A stretch of DNA of 31,730 bases from Bryobacterales bacterium. Lineage in GTDB: Bacteria > Acidobacteriota > Terriglobia > Bryobacterales > Bryobacteraceae. Shown here in pieces: positions 1 to 7,665 of the stretch. Made by a program: the position numbers and the translations under genes. The notes under the pieces were generated by a model. The model saw only the letters and a list, made by a program, of their open reading frames with translations, was not told the origin of the DNA and ran no database searches. The stretch lies in contig JADJWL010000022.1 in assembly GCA_016716385.1 (NCBI GenBank), positions 1 to 31,730 of the forward strand. The letters run 5' to 3'. Within the stretch, counting starts at the first letter, position 1. Each line of letters starts with the position of its first letter.

Positions 1-420
1 ATGAAGCTGTTTACCTTCTGGCGGCGCTGGCTGCTTGTGGCTTCCATCGGATTCGCCCTGAATGGCCTGGCGGTGTGCTGGTGGCCCGACAGCCCGCACC
101 TGGACGTTTGGAACGCCGCCATCCGGGAAACGTTCGGATCGGAAGGCGAGGATGTCCGCCGATTCCTCCTTGGCCCCTTGGGCGGCACCATGGCGGGTTA
201 CTTTGCGATGCAAACCTTCATCGTCTGGATTCCGTTCCGCCGCCGCGAACGCTGGGCCTGGACCGCCGTCATCTCGGCGCTGCTCACGTGGTTTGTCTCC
301 GATACTCTCGCTTCGCTCCGAGCTGGTGCGGTGTTCAATATCTGGATGGTCAATGTCCCGGCTCTGATCGCCGCTGGAATCCCCCTGCTAGCCACCCGCC
401 CCGCATTCAGGCGAGAATAG
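1..420 (+). CDS. small integral membrane protein, unknown function
   Basis: The 139-residue product begins with MKLFTFWRRW and has about four hydrophobic stretches: residues roughly 11-27, 58-77, 86-103 and 111-131. Arg-rich loops such as FRRRERW lie between them, as expected for a polytopic inner-membrane protein. I see no catalytic motif and do not recognise the family. The ATG is the first base of the window, so an upstream start or ribosome site cannot be assessed and the true N-terminus could lie outside. The next gene (aldolase) begins 7 bases after the stop, suggesting co-transcription, but this says nothing specific about function. Confidence 0.7.
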   Translation: MKLFTFWRRWLLVASIGFALNGLAVCWWPDSPHLDVWNAAIRETFGSEGEDVRRFLLGPLGGTMAGYFAMQTFIVWIPFRRRERWAWTAVISALLTWFVSDTLASLRAGAVFNIWMVNVPALIAAGIPLLATRPAFRRE

Positions 421-427
421 GGAGTTC

Positions 428-1210
428 ATGGTCAACAGTCGCGTCCTTCAAAAACTGCGAGCGGGAGACTTCGTGCGCTTCGTCAGCATCAGCCGGGTCA
501 CCGACCCCTGGCTGGCGGAAGTGGTCGGGAAGCTGGGCTTCGACGGAATCTGGTTCGATCTCGAGCACCGTTCCACCGCCTACGACAAGATCGACCCGGT
601 TTCGCTGGCCTGCCGCGCCACGGGCATCGACCTGATGACGCGCATCCGCAAGTCCGGCTACGACAGCCCGATGCGGGCGCTCGAGTTCGGGGCCAACGGG
701 CTCATGATTCCGCACGTGCGCAGCGTGGAAGAAGCGGTGCAATGGCGCGACTGGACCCGCTTCCCTCCCCTCGGCAAGCGCGGGCTGGATGGCGTCGGAG
801 CCGATGCCGACTGGGGGCTGGCCCCGACGGCGGATCACCTGAAGCACGCAAACGAAGAAGTGTTCCTGGTGCTGCAGGTGGAAGATCGCGAGACGCTGGA
901 CTGCGTGGACGAGATTGCAGCGGTGGAAGGCGTCGATATCCTGTTCGTCGGGCCGGGGGATCTGAGCGTCTCGCTGGGTGTGCCTTTGCAGACGACGCAC
1001 CCGCTGGTGGAAGCCGCCATCGACAAGGTCGCGGCGGCCTGCGCGAAACACGGGAAGTGGTGGGGCATCCCGACTGGAACGCCGGAGGTGGCGCAACGCA
1101 TGCTCGACCGCGGCGCGCGGATGGTGACGTGCGGCAGCGACCACATGTTCCTGCTGAACGGCTACCGTAACGCCGCCGAGGCGTACGCGGGACTGACGAT
1201 TCAGGGCTAA
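428..1210 (+). CDS. HpcH/HpaI-family aldolase (2,4-dihydroxyhept-2-enedioate aldolase-like)
   Basis: This 260-residue TIM-barrel protein resembles class II, metal-dependent pyruvate aldolases of the HpcH/HpaI group, which cleave 4-hydroxy-2-oxo acids to pyruvate plus an aldehyde. Visible family landmarks are FDLEH near residues 43-47 (His47 in the catalytic His position), TRI with Arg72, the GANGLMIPHV segment near 88-97, VEDRETLD with acidic metal-ligand position near 152, and the DILFVGPGDLS signature near 170-180 with the second metal-ligand Asp. Length is normal for the family. The start ATG follows an AGGGAG-like ribosome site. The substrate is not predictable: the neighbours do not form an aromatic meta-cleavage pathway. 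The fold and class are secure; the specific reaction is inference. Confidence 0.88.
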   Translation: MVNSRVLQKLRAGDFVRFVSISRVTDPWLAEVVGKLGFDGIWFDLEHRSTAYDKIDPVSLACRATGIDLMTRIRKSGYDSPMRALEFGANGLMIPHVRSVEEAVQWRDWTRFPPLGKRGLDGVGADADWGLAPTADHLKHANEEVFLVLQVEDRETLDCVDEIAAVEGVDILFVGPGDLSVSLGVPLQTTHPLVEAAIDKVAAACAKHGKWWGIPTGTPEVAQRMLDRGARMVTCGSDHMFLLNGYRNAAEAYAGLTIQG

Positions 1211-1231
1211 GCCGGGTACGAAATCCCGAGT

Positions 1232-1444
1232 TCATCGGCGAGCCGGGCTAGCCGCCCCGCCCCTGTGCCTAGGGACATCCACCACGTGCTTCTCGCTGCC
1301 CCGCAGTTGCCGGAGCCGTTGAGATGCAGCGTGCCGGATCAGCGCTTCCAAACCGAGCCGCATGGTTTCCGTGTCGGTTGAGGCGCCACAGGCCTCGCGC
1401 GCCTCGCGAAGAGTTTTCTCATCGATGTGCAGCGTCTTCTTCAT
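1232..1444 (-). CDS. VapB-family antitoxin, orphan
   Basis: The 70-residue product matches the short VapB antitoxin pattern: an N-terminal ribbon-helix-helix-like strand (MKKTLHIDEKTLREA), then TDTETMRLGLEALIRHAA and RLRQLRGSE. In VapBC modules the antitoxin normally ends near a PRRR-type tail and overlaps a PIN-domain VapC toxin gene. Here the reading frame runs on as VPRHRGGAASPARR and no PIN domain follows in the 20 bases before the convergent aldolase gene ends. The toxin has therefore probably been lost, and the tail may be frameshifted. As a DNA-binding antitoxin it could still repress its own promoter or neutralise a toxin encoded elsewhere; that is inference. Confidence 0.75.
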   Translation of the reverse strand: MKKTLHIDEKTLREAREACGASTDTETMRLGLEALIRHAASQRLRQLRGSEKHVVDVPRHRGGAASPARR

Positions 1445-1517
1445 CCCTCGGAGCCTTCCATACTAGGATGGCACCGCCATCCATACTCGTCCGCCGCGGT
1501 ATTGTTGAAAGTCAACC

Positions 1518-2825
1518 ATGCTCCGAATTGCCCTTCTCGCTCTGCTTGCTTTTCCGCTCGCCGCACAGGACCGCATCGGCGCCGTCCAGGTGCGCGTCTC
1601 CACGGACCGGCCAGACTGGCGCTATGAGCCCGGCCAACCCGTCCGCTTCCGCATCGTCGCGACGCAGGACGGCCACCCGCTGGACGGCGCGCGGGTGACG
1701 TACCGCACAGGTCCCGAGATGATGCCCCCGGCGGCCGAACGGACCGTGCCGCTGCCCGCGGCCGGCCTGACGGTAGAGGGCGGCACGATGAATGAAGCGG
1801 GTTTTCTGCGCTGCATCGCGACCGTCGAGCACAACGGGAGAACATACCGCGGGCTCGCCACCGCCGCGTTCCGCCCTGAAGCGATTCAGCCCACGCAGGA
1901 GAATCCCTCCGATTTCGACGCCTTCTGGGCGGCGGCGAAAGCGGAACTCGCCAAACTGCCGGTGGACGCGAAGGTGACGCCGCTGCCCGGCTACGGCAAC
2001 GCCGCGGCGGACTGCTACCAAGTGGACCTGCAGAACGTCGGATCCGGCGCGGCGCCATCGCGTTTCTACGGTGTTCTGTGCGAACCGAAAGCGCCCGGCA
2101 AGTACCCGGCGCTGCTCAGCGTTCCCGGAGCCGGGGTGCGTCCGTACCGCGGCTTGGCCGACATGGCGGCAAAGGGCATCGTGACGTTCCAGGTAGGGAT
2201 TCACGGCATCCCGGTGACCATGGACCCGTCGGTTTACGACGTGCTGCGGTTCGGCGCCCTGGCGAACTACAACACCTACGGGCTCGACCACCGCGACCGT
2301 TACTACTACCGGCGCGTCTATCTCGGCTGCGTCCGCGCCAACGATTTTCTGACGAGCCACCCGAAGTTCGACGGGACAAACCTCGCGGTGACCGGAGGGA
2401 GCCAGGGCGGAGCTCTGTCGATCGTGACGGCGGCACTGGATCCGCGCGTCCGAGGCTTGGCGGCGTACTATCCAGCGCTGTCCGACGTCACGGGGTACCT
2501 GAGGAACCGCGCCGGCGGTTGGCCGCACATGTTCCGCGCGGCCGACGGCCCGTTGTCGCACCGCTCGCAGGACAAGATCGAGACGTCGCGTTACTACGAC
2601 GTGGTGAATTTCGCCCGCCGCGTGAAGGTGCCGGGGCTCTACACGTGGGGTTTCAACGACGAAACGTGTCCGCCGACATCGATGTATTCGGCGTACAACG
2701 TGATTCCGGGACAGAAGAAGCTGCTCCTGGCGCTCGAAACCGGCCACAACAATATCCCCGAGCAGGTGGCGGAAGTCCAGGCGTGGCTGGAGCGGTTTCT
2801 GGGGTCGGGTGCTGCGGGGAGATAG
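1518..2825 (+). CDS. secreted acetylxylan esterase / cephalosporin-C deacetylase-like hydrolase
   Basis: A 435-residue alpha/beta-hydrolase of the AXE1 type, which removes acetyl groups from xylan-derived sugars or similar esters. The N-terminus MLRIALLALLAFPLAAQ is a signal peptide with cleavage around Ala16/Gln17, so the enzyme is exported. Residues about 20-118 look like an Ig-like accessory domain; the hydrolase domain follows from about 128 (PSDFDAFWAAAKAEL, typical of AXE1). The nucleophile is Ser295 in GGSQGG, the acid is Asp381 in GFNDETCPP, and the base is His410 in ETGHNNIP. A 68-bp stretch (2557-2624) is almost repeated at 4425-4492, which marks a decayed second copy of a related gene. 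Exact acyl substrate is unknown. Confidence 0.9.
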   Translation: MLRIALLALLAFPLAAQDRIGAVQVRVSTDRPDWRYEPGQPVRFRIVATQDGHPLDGARVTYRTGPEMMPPAAERTVPLPAAGLTVEGGTMNEAGFLRCIATVEHNGRTYRGLATAAFRPEAIQPTQENPSDFDAFWAAAKAELAKLPVDAKVTPLPGYGNAAADCYQVDLQNVGSGAAPSRFYGVLCEPKAPGKYPALLSVPGAGVRPYRGLADMAAKGIVTFQVGIHGIPVTMDPSVYDVLRFGALANYNTYGLDHRDRYYYRRVYLGCVRANDFLTSHPKFDGTNLAVTGGSQGGALSIVTAALDPRVRGLAAYYPALSDVTGYLRNRAGGWPHMFRAADGPLSHRSQDKIETSRYYDVVNFARRVKVPGLYTWGFNDETCPPTSMYSAYNVIPGQKKLLLALETGHNNIPEQVAEVQAWLERFLGSGAAGR

Positions 2826-2973
2826 CGACGGCTGGCCTGGCACGAAGTTCACGTCCAGCCGTCAGCACGTCTCGCCAGATTGAGAATGAGATGGCCGGCC
2901 TGCACATCTCCGGCATGGCGGCGTCTCGGCCAAGTGGCAGAGCGTTGCGGGATCCCCGGGGTCGGCTAAGCGT

Positions 2974-3306
2974 TCATCCTGGAGCCCGCTCAAGATCCAG
3001 AGCAAAAGTCAGCGCGTCCTTGAGTCGCTTCATTGCCTCGGTGGGGAGCCTGCCAATCTTGCGTTCAAGACGCACAGTTGGTAGGGATCCTAATCCTTGG
3101 ACATTGGCTACTGATTCACGATCAAGGAACGGAAGCCGCGGTAGCGGCACTTCATAGGAATTGCCCCTTCGCTGCGTGGTGAGAGGCACGTACAAGACGA
3201 GAGAGCGTGGGGGCTCAGGGTCTTCGCGGGAGACGATGACCACGGGGCGCGTCTTGGCGGCGATTCCCAAGTCCGCCAGCCAGATTTCACCGGGCCGAGG
3301 CTTCAT
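2974..3306 (-). CDS. MazF/PemK-family endoribonuclease toxin
   Basis: The 110-residue product has the MazF/PemK pattern: KPRPGEIWLADLG at the N-terminus, then KTRPVVIVSREDP, a central YVPLTTQRRGNSYEVPLP strand set, and the conserved QGLGSLPTVRLERKIGRL segment. MazF proteins are sequence-specific mRNA interferases of type II toxin-antitoxin systems. An in-frame ATG lies 17 codons upstream, but the start at 3306 is chosen because the family begins at KPRPGEIW and because it gives the usual 20-base overlap with the preceding small gene. Its partner at 3287-3472 is the likely antitoxin. All expected core elements are present, so it could be active. Confidence 0.85.
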   Translation of the reverse strand: MKPRPGEIWLADLGIAAKTRPVVIVSREDPEPPRSLVLYVPLTTQRRGNSYEVPLPRLPFLDRESVANVQGLGSLPTVRLERKIGRLPTEAMKRLKDALTFALDLERAPG

Positions 3307-3472
3307 CGAGCAGGTCGAGGACCTCTTGTTCCACGCCGCGCGAGCGCGCGAGGTCAAGGACGTCGTGATCGGCGAGTTCTATCACCTCGGTGATGCGCTC
3401 TCTGGCTTCTGCCGCAGTCTCCGGGTTCCACTGGCTGAGCCGAGCATCGAGTTTTTCCGCCAAGATATCCAT
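3287..3472 (-). CDS. probable antitoxin partner of MazF-like toxin
   Basis: A 61-residue, charged, largely helical protein (begins MDILAEKLDARLSQW, ends LLDEASAR). It lies immediately upstream of, and overlaps by 20 bases, the MazF-like toxin on the same strand, the typical antitoxin-first arrangement. I do not recognise a MazE SpoVT/AbrB motif in it; it resembles the short helical proteins that commonly precede MazF in soil bacteria. Role is therefore assigned by position. It begins about 160 bases from the divergent membrane-protein gene, and the space between holds that gene's promoter. Confidence 0.65.
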   Translation of the reverse strand: MDILAEKLDARLSQWNPETAAEARERITEVIELADHDVLDLARSRGVEQEVLDLLDEASAR

Positions 3473-3580
3473 GGCCTGCTCTCGCTCCTAGTCTAACGCA
3501 TCGAGCCTCTACGGTAACCCCACGTACACCTTGGCAGTCGGGCCAAACGGGCCGCGGTTCGCCCCAAATGACAAATATCA

Positions 3581-3609
3581 TTGACAATATGGAAAGCATG
3601 CTTTACAGT
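3581..3609 (+). promoter_or_regulatory. sigma70-type promoter with internal palindrome
   Basis: TTGACA at 3581-3586 is separated by 17 bases from TACAGT at 3604-3609, a near-consensus promoter. The spacer holds the perfect 12-base palindrome AAAGCATGCTTT (3593-3604); the wider TGGAAAGCATGCTTTACA is symmetrical at 16 of 18 positions. A repressor bound here would block RNA polymerase. The XRE-type protein encoded as second gene of the transcript is the obvious candidate, giving autoregulation; that assignment is inference. Confidence 0.7.
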
Positions 3610-3628
3610 CGAGTTGGAGGTCAGTGGA

Positions 3629-4096
3629 ATGAACGACCAGTCCGCTCACGAATCACCTGTCAACGAGGACTCGCGGTGGCCGACAACATCAATGTTGACG
3701 TACGGCACGTTCGGCATGCGTACACCAGCGGGACGCCGCTATCACATCCGCAGCAGCTTCGCTCTCGCGGCGATGGTGGCCTGCCTCCTTGCACCGGCTC
3801 TGCTCCGCCGCTCAGTTCCGGAGGGCATTCTCGGGATCATCATCGCGCTTGCTCCGGGCGCTGCATTTGTCTACATCGCCTGGGAGTTTCGCCGGTACCT
3901 TTCTGCCCTGGATGAGCTTGCCCGCCGCATACAACTCGAGTCAATCGCTTGGACCTATCTATGCGGTTTGGCGGTAGCGATGCTGCTTGGGGGCATAGGG
4001 CTTGTTTACGGCTGGCGGTTCAATCCGGCCTGGTTTATCGTGCTCGAACCGGTACGGGCAGGTTGGCTCTATTTCGTGTCGCGGCGGTATCAGTGA
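3629..4096 (+). CDS. small polytopic membrane protein paired with XRE regulator
   Basis: The 155-residue product begins at an ATG preceded by GGAGG (3616-3620) at a good spacing, which is why this start is preferred over the upstream in-frame TTG that lies inside the promoter. After a roughly 40-residue polar N-terminus there are about four membrane helices, grouped in two pairs near residues 42-90 and 103-150, with the conserved-looking ALDELARRIQLES linker between. This linker and layout resemble small membrane proteins repeatedly found next to a short XRE regulator. The stop overlaps the GTG start of that regulator, so translation is coupled. Function is unknown; a signal-sensing or regulator-sequestering role is possible but unproven. 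Confidence 0.8.
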   Translation: MNDQSAHESPVNEDSRWPTTSMLTYGTFGMRTPAGRRYHIRSSFALAAMVACLLAPALLRRSVPEGILGIIIALAPGAAFVYIAWEFRRYLSALDELARRIQLESIAWTYLCGLAVAMLLGGIGLVYGWRFNPAWFIVLEPVRAGWLYFVSRRYQ

Positions 4097-4311
4097 AGAA
4101 CGAACTACGTGTCCTTCGTGCTCGCCACGACTTGTCGCAGGCCGAGTTGGCAGAAAAACTGGGCGTCTCCCGTCAGACCGTGAACGCAATTGAGACGGGC
4201 AGGTATGACCCTAGCCTCTCGCTCGCATTGAAGATAGCCGCGCTCTTCGGGCATCCCGTCGAAGAAATATTCGGTGCGGGAGATGATTCACCGCGGGCGG
4301 GCACGTCGTAG
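4093..4311 (+). CDS. XRE-family helix-turn-helix transcriptional regulator (short)
   Basis: A 72-residue protein that is essentially one XRE-type HTH domain: ELRVLRARHDLSQAELAEKL, then GVSRQTVNAIETGRYDPSLS and ALKIAALFGHPVEEIF. It matches the YozG/YgzD-type minimal regulators that sit beside small membrane proteins. The GTG start at 4093 overlaps the upstream stop (GTGA), which fits the domain boundary; a longer in-frame reading upstream merely shadows the membrane gene. The palindrome within the promoter of this two-gene operon is its likely operator. DNA binding is near certain from the domain; the operator and any wider targets are inference. Confidence 0.9.
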   Translation: MKNELRVLRARHDLSQAELAEKLGVSRQTVNAIETGRYDPSLSLALKIAALFGHPVEEIFGAGDDSPRAGTS

Positions 4312-4664
4312 CTGGGCCATCAAAGCGCATGCTGGCAGGCCATCGATGCTCGGCGCCTCATGAGTCTGTGCCTGAGTGTGGCGCTCGCCGAATCCACCTG
4401 GCCGTATCACCGGCTGCCCGCTGGCGCACCGCTCGCAGGACAAGATCGAGACGTCGCGTTACTACGACGTGGTGAACTTCGCCCGGCGGGTGCCGCGCCG
4501 GCTGCGCGGCGTCGCGGGGCCGCTGATCCGGCTCGGTCGCGAGGATCACCTTGCAGCCGTAAGGGGGTCTGCCGCTTTCGGGACAGCGCCGCTTCCGCTC
4601 GGAGTCCGAGCATTCGCAGTGGGTGCCGTGTTGGAGTCTCTCGATTCCTCCGTGCAATAGGCAC
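4312..4664. other. gene-free stretch with a decayed esterase fragment
   Basis: No intact gene is evident in these 353 bases. Positions 4425-4492 match 2557-2624 of the esterase gene at 65 of 68 bases and keep the reading frame (AHRSQDKIETSRYYDVVNFARRV). The sequence on either side, from 4493 on and before 4425, has no visible esterase homology. Reading the minus strand of about 4500-4660 gives a short Cys/His-containing peptide (HCECSDSERKRRC...GC) that could be a zinc-finger remnant, but I cannot support it as a gene. Confidence 0.6.
4425..4492 (+). pseudogene. 68-bp remnant of a second acetylxylan-esterase-like gene
   Basis: The fragment encodes the segment around residues 347-369 of the 1518-2825 esterase. 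Its three differences from that gene are all at third codon positions and all silent (AAT/AAC, CGC/CGG twice). Such a pattern arises between two genes that evolved under protein-level selection, so this is more likely the surviving piece of a paralogue than a fresh copy. It ends abruptly at GTG-CCG, where the intact gene has an extra Lys-Val pair before Pro. Confidence 0.8.
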
Positions 4665-4901
4665 ATGGCGGATTGGCAGGAACACTTGAGCCGGGACCCG
4701 GAGATCTATGGAGGCGAGTTGTGCGCGACAGGGACCAGAGTTCCGGTCACGGTCATCCCTGACTGCCTGGGCGAGGGCAGCACGACGGAGGCGATCCTGA
4801 ACAGCTACCCGTCGCTCAAACCGGAGCATATCCAGGCGTCGCTGGCATACGCGGCGGAATTGGCGCATGAGGAACGCCTGCTGCCGCTCAGGGCGCCGTG
4901 A
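4665..4901 (+). CDS. DUF433-family antitoxin-like protein
   Basis: The 78-residue product has the DUF433 pattern: MADWQEHLSRDPEIYGGEL, then CATGTRVPVTVIPDCLGEG, EAILNSYPSLKPEHIQASL and AYAAELAHEE. DUF433 proteins are short winged-helix-like, DNA-binding proteins commonly encoded as the antitoxin-like partner of a DUF5615 PIN-like nuclease. The ATG at 4665 is chosen because the family begins at this methionine. The following gene starts at GTG 4898, overlapping this stop, and encodes the first part of the expected DUF5615 partner, which is truncated. Confidence 0.85.
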   Translation: MADWQEHLSRDPEIYGGELCATGTRVPVTVIPDCLGEGSTTEAILNSYPSLKPEHIQASLAYAAELAHEERLLPLRAP

Positions 4902-5056
4902 AGTTCAAGATCGACGAGAACCTGCCAAGCGAGATAGGGGCCGACCTGCGCGGTTTGGGCTCCGATCATGAGGGCCGGCGCATCAGTCCCGTCAGCAAAT
5001 CCACTGCGACAGCGCGCGCCACTTGGCAACCGCGGGCGTATACTGGCATTGGATGA
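4898..5056 (+). pseudogene. truncated DUF5615 (PIN-like) toxin
   Basis: Starting with GTG overlapping the DUF433 stop, the reading frame gives VKFKIDENLPSEIGADLRGL, the unmistakable N-terminus of DUF5615 proteins including the first acidic active-site position (IDENLP). Family resemblance ends after about 24 residues; the rest reads GRRISPVSKSTATARATWQP and stops at residue 52, whereas the family usually has about 110-120 residues. The nuclease core is therefore lost and the pair is expected to be inactive. The breakpoint is near 4970. The module is too short to appear in routine gene calls. Confidence 0.75.
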
Positions 5057-5098
5057 TTCCAGGTAGTTTCTGTGGGGCATCCAGTGTGGAGGTCGGTG

Positions 5099-6784
5099 AT
5101 GAGACTCCTCACGGCGGTATCCCTCCTTTTGCTCCTACTCATTCTTCGTATTCCGGTCTCCGGCCAACCGGAGACCGCCACCCTCGGCGTTGTGAACAAC
5201 GCCAGCTACGTCGCGCCCGGCTTCCCGGCCGGCGATGTGGCTCGCGGGTCCCTGGTCGCCATCTTCGGCACGGGTCTCGGACCTGCCCAGATTACCCCGG
5301 CGCCAGCCTATCCGCTACAGAAGTCGCTTGCCGGCACTTCCGTGCAGGTCCGGTCCGGTGGCGTCAGCTACGCGGCAGTTCCCCTCTACACCAGCGCCAC
5401 GCAGGTAGGCGCGATCCTCCCCTCGGTTCTTCCCGAAGGGCCCGCCGAGATTCGCGTCACGTACCAGGGCGCCAACAGCGACTTGGCGCCGATTCAGGTG
5501 GCGGCGGCGCGCCCCGGTTTGTTCACCATTGACCAGCGGGGGACCGGTCCTCTGGCGGCCTTCCTGTATGAGCCGAACGGCCGCGCGGCCGGCTGGAGCA
5601 ACGTGCATCTTTCGGCGCGTCCAGGTGACCTCGTCTCCATCTGGGCAACCGGGCTCGGACCCATTACGACGCCTGACAATGAGATACCTCCCGTCGGCAA
5701 TCTGCCCGTCGACGTCGAGGTTCTGGTCGGCGGAGTGCCGTCGCCAAGCGTGCAGTACAAAGGCCGTTCTCCTGGATTCGCTGGCATTGACCAGATCAAC
5801 TTCACCGTTCCCGAAGGTGTCTCGGGATGCTACGTACCCGTGACCGTCCTGGTAGACGGCGTCGCTGGTTCTTACGGCACACTGTCCGTCTACAGCCAGG
5901 GGAATGACTGCGCGGACGCGCACTCCTATGCGAGGCAGGAGATGGCCGAGGTGCGGGGGCCGCTGATCTTCGGGTCCGGCAATCTCGAATTGATGCGGCT
6001 GCATCTCTTCGCGCCGTTCCTCCCTTCCGAGGGGCTCGTCATCGACCGTATTCGCGGGTTCTTCCGCGAACAGGCCGACCAGCGGTTCCTCTACGCCTGG
6101 CCGCCCGTGCCCGCCGCGCCGCCCCTTGGCACCTGCGCCATGTACCACTTCAAGATGAACACTGAGCTCGAACTGTTGCCGGTGGACTTCGACCGCCTCC
6201 GCCCGATGGAAGCCGGCCTGGAGATGACGGTGACGGGCCCGGGGGGAACGAAGACACTTCCGTTCGTGTACCGCCAGGGATATCAGGGGTTCCTATGGGA
6301 GTATGGCAACGGTGATTCCCAGCCCTATCTGGCGCCTGGAGAATACACGCTGCGGAACGGGTCCGGCAGTCCCGATGTCGGGGCCTTCCAGGCATCGATC
6401 CGGGTGCGCGAGATGATCCGCTGGACGAACCGCGAACAGATCCAGGTGGTCGACCGCAACCAGCCGCTGACCGTCACGTGGACGGGTGGCGATCCCGAGG
6501 CGGAGGCGGCGGTGATCATGGGCGTCGGGAGCCGGTTGGAAGAGAGCCAGCGCGTCACGTTCGTCTGCACAGCCGATCCGGCTGCCGGGACGTTCACGAT
6601 CCCGGCGCATGTGACGGCAAGTCTGCCGCCGGCGCCCGCGGTGGCGACGCCCCAGTTCCCGCCGGGAGTACTCCTGGTGGGAACGGTTTCGCGCCCGGAC
6701 CAGAATCGCTTCACGGCCGCGAAGGTGAAGTTCGGCTTCACCTATTCGCTGGCGCTGACTGGATCGGCTGTCGAGATCCGGTGA
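5099..6784 (+). CDS. secreted TIGR03437-domain protein
   Basis: A 561-residue exported protein. The start is placed at the ATG of MRLLTAVSLLLLLLIL, a clear signal peptide; an in-frame ATG nine codons upstream is possible. After cleavage near VSGQ the N-terminal half carries the TIGR03437-type beta domain: TLGVVNNASYVAPGFPAG, VARGSLVAIFGTGLGP, then SVQVRSGGVSYAAVPLYTS and a second copy region WATGLGP...VLVGGVPSP...GIDQINFTVP. These domains are greatly expanded in Solibacter-type acidobacteria and occur at the ends of secreted or surface proteins; their function is not known. The C-terminal half (about residues 285-561) has no recognised domain and is predicted beta-rich. Confidence 0.85.
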   Translation: MRLLTAVSLLLLLLILRIPVSGQPETATLGVVNNASYVAPGFPAGDVARGSLVAIFGTGLGPAQITPAPAYPLQKSLAGTSVQVRSGGVSYAAVPLYTSATQVGAILPSVLPEGPAEIRVTYQGANSDLAPIQVAAARPGLFTIDQRGTGPLAAFLYEPNGRAAGWSNVHLSARPGDLVSIWATGLGPITTPDNEIPPVGNLPVDVEVLVGGVPSPSVQYKGRSPGFAGIDQINFTVPEGVSGCYVPVTVLVDGVAGSYGTLSVYSQGNDCADAHSYARQEMAEVRGPLIFGSGNLELMRLHLFAPFLPSEGLVIDRIRGFFREQADQRFLYAWPPVPAAPPLGTCAMYHFKMNTELELLPVDFDRLRPMEAGLEMTVTGPGGTKTLPFVYRQGYQGFLWEYGNGDSQPYLAPGEYTLRNGSGSPDVGAFQASIRVREMIRWTNREQIQVVDRNQPLTVTWTGGDPEAEAAVIMGVGSRLEESQRVTFVCTADPAAGTFTIPAHVTASLPPAPAVATPQFPPGVLLVGTVSRPDQNRFTAAKVKFGFTYSLALTGSAVEIR

Positions 6785-6833
6785 GGACTGAGAAACGACA
6801 CGCCACCACCGTCGCTCGCGCCTGCGCCGATTT

Positions 6834-6847
6834 GAGGGCCGGCCCTC
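6834..6847. repeat. 14-bp perfect GC palindrome downstream of TIGR03437 gene
   Basis: GAGGGCCGGCCCTC is fully self-complementary and lies 50 bases after the stop at 6784, in a spacer between convergent genes. It could form a cruciform or a transcript hairpin at the end of the message, but it lacks both a loop and a T-tract, so a classical intrinsic terminator is not supported. Confidence 0.35.
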
Positions 6848-6938
6848 TCGAGACTTTCCGGGAGAACGTCACCGTAGTTGTTTCTGCCGCCCTCGATGTG
6901 CCAAACAGCGAAGCCGGAATCCTTAACCAGACCCGAAG

Positions 6939-7487
<549 letters not shown>

Positions 7488-7611
7488 GACGCCAGAGTAC
7501 CGCTGATGGGTTGATCAGCCAGGTTCACGGCTTCGCCAACCGAAAGTTGATGTGCCGGGCGCGGCCATGAGCAGGAACGGCGGCATGCGAAGTTTGGCAG
7601 TATTGCACGGC

Positions 7612-7650
7612 AGGAGGGCACACTGGAAAGACTTCGATAGTTGGCCCTCC
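7612..7650. repeat. inverted repeat between convergent/tandem genes
   Basis: GGAGGGC at 7612-7618 pairs with GCCCTCC near 7644-7650, with a 25-base loop. It lies just downstream of the four-gene minus-strand operon (last stop at 7666). It may be a weak transcription-end hairpin; no T-tract follows, so this is tentative. Confidence 0.25.
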
Positions 7651-7665
7651 TTCGAGATCTCCGGC

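Noticed and set aside
1512..2852. 446-residue minus-strand frame opposite the esterase gene
   Set aside because: The plus strand encodes a complete esterase with triad and signal peptide; the antisense frame is low-complexity Arg/His/Val-rich.
4358..4666. Cys/His-containing 102-residue minus-strand frame
   Set aside because: Its C-terminal part is antisense to the esterase remnant and the Cys pattern matches no zinc-finger spacing I know; no ribosome site is evident.
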